Assembly (NCBI RefSeq): GCF_003111645.1
Contig: NZ_CP022187.1
Location: 2,666,001 to 2,730,000 of the forward strand
Length of the DNA: 64,000 bases
Reading direction: 5' to 3'
Source: Parazoarcus communis
GTDB lineage: Bacteria; Pseudomonadota; Gammaproteobacteria; Burkholderiales; Rhodocyclaceae
In this document: piece by piece, positions 54,474 to 64,000 of the stretch
Layout of the letters: each line of letters opens with the position of its first letter
Numbering within the stretch: the first letter of the stretch is position 1
Translations under genes and position numbers: made by a program
The notes under the pieces: model-generated
The model's input: the letters and a program-made list of their open reading frames with translations, nothing else
Told to the model about the DNA's origin: nothing
Database searches by the model: none

Positions 54474-55229
54474 TCAGCCGAGCAGTCCGTCCCACAACAG
54501 CTTCACCCCCGACAGCCCCAGGGCCGCAACCGCAAAGAAGTAGAACGGCCGCTCGGGAATCCTTGCCAGCAGTCGCACACCAAGCCATACGCCCAGGGGC
54601 ACGAGCGGCAGCAGCGTGGCCGACATCACCAAGGTATCGCGCGAAAACAGGTCCAGTCCGATATAGAAGGGTAGCTTGGCGAGATTGATCGCCGCGAAGA
54701 AGAACACCGAGGTTGCCACGTAAGTCTGCTTCGGCAGCCTGCGGCTCAACAGGTAGGCCATCAACGGCGGCCCACCGGCATGCGCGAGCGTGCTGGTAAA
54801 TCCTGCCCCGATACCACAGACCCAGCCAAACCAGCGTCCTGCGTGCGATGTCGCCGACACCGCATGCCCTGCCCTGCGCAGCAGCCGATCAAGCGCAAAC
54901 GCGATCGAGATCACGCCCAGCACCACTTTCACCACCGCATCCGACATCGCCCCGAACGCCAGCGTACCGAGCGCAATACCGACCAGCGCAGAAGGGATTA
55001 GCAGCTTGAGGTCGCCAATATCCGCCTTGCCACGCCAGGCACGAATCCCGACCAGATCCATCGCAATCAGGATCGGCAGCACGACCGCCACCGCGTCACG
55101 CGGCGAGATCCACATCGACATGAAAGGCACGGCGAGTCCGCCCAGCGCACCACCCAGCCCCGACTTCGAAATGCCGGTCAGGAGAATCGCCACTGCCGTG
55201 ACAATCCAGCCGCTTGCATCCATCTCCAT
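54474..55229 (-). CDS. TSUP/TauE-SafE family sulfite/sulfonate exporter-like permease
   Basis: 251 residues with about eight helices; the internal repeat GISKSGLGGALGGLAVPFMS and GIGAGFTSTLAHAGGPPLMA YLL (G-F-x-S-x-x-A-H-A-G-G-P) are the two TSUP signatures. Probably exports a sulfur-containing or organic anion. Convergent with ackA, 21 nt between stops. Confidence 0.92.
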   Translation of the reverse strand: MEMDASGWIVTAVAILLTGISKSGLGGALGGLAVPFMSMWISPRDAVAVVLPILIAMDLVGIRAWRGKADIGDLKLLIPSALVGIALGTLAFGAMSDAVVKVVLGVISIAFALDRLLRRAGHAVSATSHAGRWFGWVCGIGAGFTSTLAHAGGPPLMAYLLSRRLPKQTYVATSVFFFAAINLAKLPFYIGLDLFSRDTLVMSATLLPLVPLGVWLGVRLLARIPERPFYFFAVAALGLSGVKLLWDGLLG

Positions 55230-55260
55230 TCCTGCCGCTCCCTCAGCCCCTGCATTGTCC

Positions 55261-55296
55261 GGGAAAAAACGAAGGCGACCCCGCAGGGTCGCCTTC
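55261..55296 (-). terminator. Rho-independent terminator of the gltBD operon
   Basis: Perfect 11-bp stem GAAGGCGACCC (55271-55281) / GGGTCGCCTTC (55286-55296), CGCA loop; read leftward it is followed by GTTTTTTCCC. It is 57 nt past the gltD stop. Confidence 0.93.
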
Positions 55297-55352
55297 GTGA
55301 TCAGTTGCTACGCCAGACAGCGCTCGTCAGAGCCTGCCCGACGTATCGCCGC

Positions 55353-56819
55353 TTAGCGGGGCAGAACGCTCGTACCCATCAGGAACTCGTCAACCGCGCG
55401 GGCGCACTGACGGCCTTCACGGATCGCCCACACCACCAGCGACTGGCCGCGTCGGACATCGCCCGCAGCAAAAACCTTGGCGACATTGGTTGCGTAGCAG
55501 CCTTCACCGTCGGTCGATGCCTTGGCGTTACCCCGGCCATCCTTCTCCACACCGAACGCTTCGAGCACACCGCCCACCGGATTGGTGAAGCCCATGGCAA
55601 GAAACACGCGCTCGGCCGGATAGACCTTCTCGGTGCCTGCGACTTCCGCCATGCGGCCGTCCTTCCACTCGAGATGAACAGTACGCACACCGGTCAGCTT
55701 GCCGTTATCACCGACGAATTCCTTGGTGCCGATCGCGTATTCACGCTTGGTATCACCTTCGACGTGCGAGGAAGAAGTGCGCAGCTTGATCGGCCAGTAC
55801 GGCCAGGTCAGCGCCTTGTTCTCCTGCTCGGGCGGTTGCGGCATCACTTCGAACTGGGTCACCGATTTGGCACCATGACGATAGCTGGTGCCGACGCAGT
55901 CGGAACCGGTATCGCCACCACCAATCACCACCACATTGCAGCCTTCGGCGGAGATCGGATTCGGCCTGTCGCCTGCAACCTGCTTGTTCTGCGGGATCAG
56001 GAACTCAAGCGCGAAATGCACGCCGTCGAGCTCACGCCCCGGAACCGGCAGGTCGCGCGGCACTTCCGAACCACCCGCGAGCACCACGGCGTCGAACTCG
56101 GCCATCAGCGACTCGGCGGTGACGACTTCCTTCGCATCACAGATGATGCGGGACGGCATGTCCTTGGTACCGACCACCACGCCGGTGCGGAAGGTGACCC
56201 CTTCGGCCTCCATCTGCTCGATACGACGATCGATCAGGCCCTTCTCCATCTTGAAGTCGGGAATGCCGTAGCGCAGCAGACCGCCCGCGCGGTCGTTCTT
56301 TTCGAACACCGTCACGTCGTGACCTGCGCGCGCCAGTTGCTGGGCGTTGGCCAGGCCGGCGGGGCCGGAGCCAACAACTGCAACCTTCTTGCCGGTCTTG
56401 ACGGCGGCCGGTTGCGGCAGCACCCAGCCCTCATCCCAGGCCTTGTCGATGATCGCGTGCTCGATCGACTTGATACCTACTGCTTCGTTGTTGATGTTCA
56501 GCGTACAGGCCGCCTCACATGGTGCCGGGCAGATACGGCCGGTGAACTCGGGGAAGTTGTTGGTGGAATGCAGCACGTCGATCGCCTGCTTCCAGTCGCC
56601 GCGATAAACCAGATCATTCCAGTCCGGAATGATGTTGTTTACCGGGCAACCGTTGTTGCAGAACGGGATGCCGCAGTCCATGCAGCGCGCACCCTGAATC
56701 GCCGCATCCTCGTCGGAAAGACGAAGCACGAACTCCTTGTACCCCTTCAGTCGCTCCGGAACGGGCTCGTAGCCCTCCGACAGACGCTGATACTCCAGAA
56801 ATCCGGTTGGCTTGCCCAT
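55353..56819 (-). CDS. gltD: Glutamate synthase (NADPH) small subunit
   Basis: 488 residues. N-terminal 4Fe-4S cysteines [20 protein letters not shown] and [14 protein letters not shown]-binding [40 protein letters not shown]-binding [20 protein letters not shown], and the C-terminal [20 protein letters not shown]. Passes electrons from NADPH to the GltB subunit. Its ATG is 2 nt after the gltB stop. Confidence 0.98.
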   Translation of the reverse strand: MGKPTGFLEYQRLSEGYEPVPERLKGYKEFVLRLSDEDAAIQGARCMDCGIPFCNNGCPVNNIIPDWNDLVYRGDWKQAIDVLHSTNNFPEFTGRICPAPCEAACTLNINNEAVGIKSIEHAIIDKAWDEGWVLPQPAAVKTGKKVAVVGSGPAGLANAQQLARAGHDVTVFEKNDRAGGLLRYGIPDFKMEKGLIDRRIEQMEAEGVTFRTGVVVGTKDMPSRIICDAKEVVTAESLMAEFDAVVLAGGSEVPRDLPVPGRELDGVHFALEFLIPQNKQVAGDRPNPISAEGCNVVVIGGGDTGSDCVGTSYRHGAKSVTQFEVMPQPPEQENKALTWPYWPIKLRTSSSHVEGDTKREYAIGTKEFVGDNGKLTGVRTVHLEWKDGRMAEVAGTEKVYPAERVFLAMGFTNPVGGVLEAFGVEKDGRGNAKASTDGEGCYATNVAKVFAAGDVRRGQSLVVWAIREGRQCARAVDEFLMGTSVLPR

Positions 56820-56821
56820 TT

Positions 56822-61495
<4,674 letters not shown>

Positions 61496-61596
61496 CTCGT
61501 TTGTCCTCGAAACAACACGCTCGCCGGGTAATTGCCGACGAAGTTCGGGCGGCTCTCGCCGCTGCTCAAACCCGCACACGTAAACCATGCGGACAC

Positions 61597-61627
61597 AAAA
61601 AAGCCGGGCGCGCGGGCACCCCGGCTT
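61597..61627 (-). terminator. Rho-independent terminator of the aroB-dgt transcript
   Basis: Stem AAGCCGGG (61601-61608) / CCCGGCTT (61620-61627), read leftward followed by TTTTGTGTCC. It lies between the dgt stop and the gltB promoter region. Confidence 0.85.
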
Positions 61628-61743
61628 GCACGATCGACTATCCGATAGTCAATCGCTACGAACACATCAAACGGATGCTCGAATATACCCTCGCAAAACG
61701 CTCGACTCAAGCGTTTTTTGCAGTGCGGTAAAGCTATGACAAA

Positions 61744-62877
61744 TCAGTGTATTTCACCAACGGCGAAGAGCCGACGATGCTCTTTCATCGCGTAGCGATC
61801 TGTCATCCCGGCGATGTAGTCGGCAATCGCCCTTGGCTTGTCGGTGTGCGCCTTGGTTTGATACTGGGGTGGGAGCAGGCGCGGATCGGCCATGAAGGCC
61901 GAGAACAGGTCGCCAATGATGCGACGCGCCTTGTCGGTCATGCGCAGCACCTGATAATGCCAGTACAGATTTTCGCGCAAGAACACCTTCAGCGCCTGCA
62001 GTCGTGGCCACTGCTCGTCAGAGTACGCCACCAGGCGCGGTGCAAGCCTTACTTCGTCGAGCGTAACCACCCCGGCATCCACAATGTTGCGGCGCGTCTG
62101 TGCAATCAGGTCGAGCGCCATGCTGTCCACCATGCGCCGGATCGTCTCATGAATGAGCTTGCGTCCGCTCAGGCCGGGCCAGCGCGCTTCGACAGCCCGC
62201 CGGTGATCGGCAAACACAGGCACTTCATCGAGTTGCTCCAGGGTAATCAGGCCCGATCGCAAGCCGTCATCGACATCGTGGTTGTTGTAGGCAATTTCGT
62301 CGGCCAGGTTTGACAACTGCGCCTCAAGTGAAGGCTGGGTGCCATCGAGAAAGCGCTTTCCGATCTCGCCCAACTGCTCGGCATTCGGACGCGAGCAGTG
62401 CTTCAGTACGCCTTCGCGCGTTTCGTACATCAGATTCAGCCCGTCAAAGGCCGCGTAGTGCTCTTCGAGCAGGTCAACCGTCCGTAGCGACTGCAAGTTG
62501 TGCTCGAAGCCGCCATAAGCCTTCATGCAGGCGTTCAGGGCATCCTGGCCGGCGTGACCGAAGGGTGTGTGCCCCAGGTCGTGCGCAAGCGCAATCGCTT
62601 CGGCCAGATCTTCGTTCAAGCCAAGTGCGCGCGAGATGCTGCGCGTGAGCTGGGCAACCTCGATGCTGTGGGTGAGCCGCGTCCGGAACAGGTCGCCCTC
62701 ATGATTAACGAAGACCTGGGTCTTGTACTCAAGACGCCGAAAAGCCGTGGAGTGAATCACGCGATCACGGTCGCGCTGAAAGTCGGAGCGCCCGCTGGGC
62801 GGCGGCTCATCGTGCTGGCGTCCGCGACTGTTGGCAACCGACACGGCGTAGCTCGCCAGCCCGTTCTCGTGACTCAC
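61744..62877 (-). CDS. dgt: dGTP triphosphohydrolase-like HD protein
   Basis: 377 residues of the Dgt-like HD hydrolase group. HD residues: [60 protein letters not shown]. It would hydrolyse dNTPs to deoxynucleoside and triphosphate. The length is that of the type 2 subfamily, shorter than E. coli Dgt (about 505). It starts with GTG 62877, overlapping the aroB stop (GTGA), as in other betaproteobacterial aroK-aroB-dgt-gltB arrangements. Confidence 0.93.
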   Translation of the reverse strand: MSHENGLASYAVSVANSRGRQHDEPPPSGRSDFQRDRDRVIHSTAFRRLEYKTQVFVNHEGDLFRTRLTHSIEVAQLTRSISRALGLNEDLAEAIALAHDLGHTPFGHAGQDALNACMKAYGGFEHNLQSLRTVDLLEEHYAAFDGLNLMYETREGVLKHCSRPNAEQLGEIGKRFLDGTQPSLEAQLSNLADEIAYNNHDVDDGLRSGLITLEQLDEVPVFADHRRAVEARWPGLSGRKLIHETIRRMVDSMALDLIAQTRRNIVDAGVVTLDEVRLAPRLVAYSDEQWPRLQALKVFLRENLYWHYQVLRMTDKARRIIGDLFSAFMADPRLLPPQYQTKAHTDKPRAIADYIAGMTDRYAMKEHRRLFAVGEIH

Positions 62878-63956
62878 GCGCAGCGGGCCTCGATGGCAGC
62901 GGCGAGATCCGCCGCAGGTGAATCCGCATGGATGACCGCCTTGCCAAGGCCTCGCAGCAGGACCAGACGCAAGCGCCCGGCCTCGACCTTCTTGTCATGC
63001 GACATCAAGTCGAGATAGCGCTCCACACCAAGCTTCGGCCCGGTCACCGGCAATCCCGCGCGGCGAAACAGACTTTCGATGCGTGCGAGCTCAGTGGCAC
63101 TCAGCCATCCGAGGCGCAGCGAGAGCTCGGCTGCCATCATCGTACCAATCGCCACGGCCTCGCCATGCAGGCACACTCCATAACCCAAGCCAGCTTCGAT
63201 CGCATGGCCGAAGGTATGCCCCAGATTGAGCAGAGCCCGCTCACCCTGCTCGGTCTCGTCTGCAGCGACCACTTCGGCCTTGTTGCTGCAGGAGCGCTCG
63301 ATCGCAAAGGCGAGGGCCTCAGGTTCACGCTCAAGCAAGCGGTCGAGATTGATCTCCAGCCACTCCAGAAACTCGGGATCTCGAATCAATCCGTACTTGA
63401 TAACTTCGGCGAGGCCAGCGGCCAGTTCTCGCGGGGGGAGGGTGTTGAGCACGGAGGTGTCGGCGAGCACCAGTCGTGGCTGATAGAAGGCACCAATCAT
63501 GTTCTTGCCGAGCGGATGATTGATCGCCGTCTTGCCACCTACCGACGAATCCACCTGCGCAAGCAGCGTAGTGGGAACCTGAATGAATGGCATGCCGCGC
63601 TGATAACAGGCAGCGGCAAACCCACCCATGTCGCCCACGACGCCTCCGCCAAGCGCAATCAGCGTCGTGGAACGCTCGCAGCGATCACCAAGAAGCGCAT
63701 CGAATATGAGGTTGAGCGTCTGCCAGTCCTTGTGGCACTCACCATCGGGCAGGACGACCGTGCCCACCCCAACGTCAAGCGCTTTGAGCCCGGACTGCAG
63801 TCGCTCGAGGTAGAGCGGCCCAACCACGTCATTGGTGACGATCACCACGCGGCGAGTCTTGAGGTGAGGAAGAATCAGTTCGGGACGATCGAGAAGACTG
63901 CCGCCGATGTGGATTGGATACGCCCGAGCACCGAGCGCCACGTTCAGTGTTCGCAT
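62874..63956 (-). CDS. aroB: 3-dehydroquinate synthase
   Basis: 360 residues. NAD-binding [73 protein letters not shown] and metal ligands [28 protein letters not shown]. Second step of the shikimate pathway. Overlaps the aroK 3' end by 13 nt and couples to dgt. Confidence 0.98.
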   Translation of the reverse strand: MRTLNVALGARAYPIHIGGSLLDRPELILPHLKTRRVVIVTNDVVGPLYLERLQSGLKALDVGVGTVVLPDGECHKDWQTLNLIFDALLGDRCERSTTLIALGGGVVGDMGGFAAACYQRGMPFIQVPTTLLAQVDSSVGGKTAINHPLGKNMIGAFYQPRLVLADTSVLNTLPPRELAAGLAEVIKYGLIRDPEFLEWLEINLDRLLEREPEALAFAIERSCSNKAEVVAADETEQGERALLNLGHTFGHAIEAGLGYGVCLHGEAVAIGTMMAAELSLRLGWLSATELARIESLFRRAGLPVTGPKLGVERYLDLMSHDKKVEAGRLRLVLLRGLGKAVIHADSPAADLAAAIEARCA

Positions 63957-64000
63957 GAAGTTTTGTCCAAAGTAGCCAGCGCTTTCTCGATCTGGCGCAC
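63944..64000 (-). CDS. aroK: Shikimate kinase C-terminus, partial (5' part outside window)
   Basis: The last 19 codons of a leftward frame read [18 protein letters not shown] then stop (63944-63946). Shape, position directly before aroB and the common aroK-aroB order support shikimate kinase; too little sequence is present for direct proof. Confidence 0.6.
   Translation of the reverse strand: MRQIEKALATLDKTSCEH

Overview
The window looks like a chromosome segment of a GC-rich betaproteobacterium. I infer Rhodocyclales (Azoarcus/Thauera/Aromatoleum type) from the core order aroK-aroB-dgt-gltB-gltD, the glmU-glmS pair, the MaoC-phosphotransacylase plus acetate kinase pair, and many small stress proteins typical of environmental betaproteobacteria. 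No rRNA, tRNA or CRISPR array was seen.

Layout. 1-4.2 kb: a leftward phosphorylase / PRPP-synthetase-like / tag operon, divergent from an Hsp70-like gene. 4.4-11.7 kb: an FMN nitronate monooxygenase-like enzyme, a large Cache-PAS-GGDEF-EAL protein, an M14 peptidase-like protein, an alpha/beta hydrolase and a small membrane protein. 11.8-22 kb: a fused TRAP permease, a TolC/Ohr chimeric pseudogene, an MFS exporter, decayed IS3 and IS110 pieces, a nitroreductase, an EamA permease, a LysR regulator divergent from a secreted cyclase-family hydrolase, and a NAD(P)-binding protein. 23-34 kb: a cluster of small envelope and osmotic-stress genes (repeat protein, glycine zipper, CsbD, BON, PRC barrel, DUF3096, DUF3309, DUF1328) with an Anbu proteasome-like protease, a transglutaminase-like protein, an AI-2E family permease and a Crp-PAS regulator. 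34.6-40.5 kb: a deleted CheB-CheR protein, a PAS-GGDEF-EAL protein and a MerR-methyltransferase fusion. 40.6-48.4 kb: an accessory island. 48.4-64 kb: core genes.

Main discovery. A leftward three-gene operon encodes a HEAT-like protein with N-terminal cysteines, a protein with a C-terminal PD-(D/E)XK nuclease-type motif, and a membrane-anchored KAP P-loop NTPase. It is bracketed by a 125-bp inverted repeat (7 mismatches). It lies directly downstream of glmS, and exactly 24 nt after the glmS stop codon there is what reads as the end of a Tn7-like transposon: a TGT terminus followed by two 20-bp-spaced copies of a TnsB-site-like sequence. I see no transposition genes and no left end. The operon is a good candidate for an undescribed defence system parked at attTn7.

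Decay is a second theme: TolC/Ohr chimera, CheB-CheR with in-frame deletions and a lost catalytic serine, a CsbD gene with a single Trp-to-stop change, a fatty-acid desaturase remnant and two insertion-sequence remnants.
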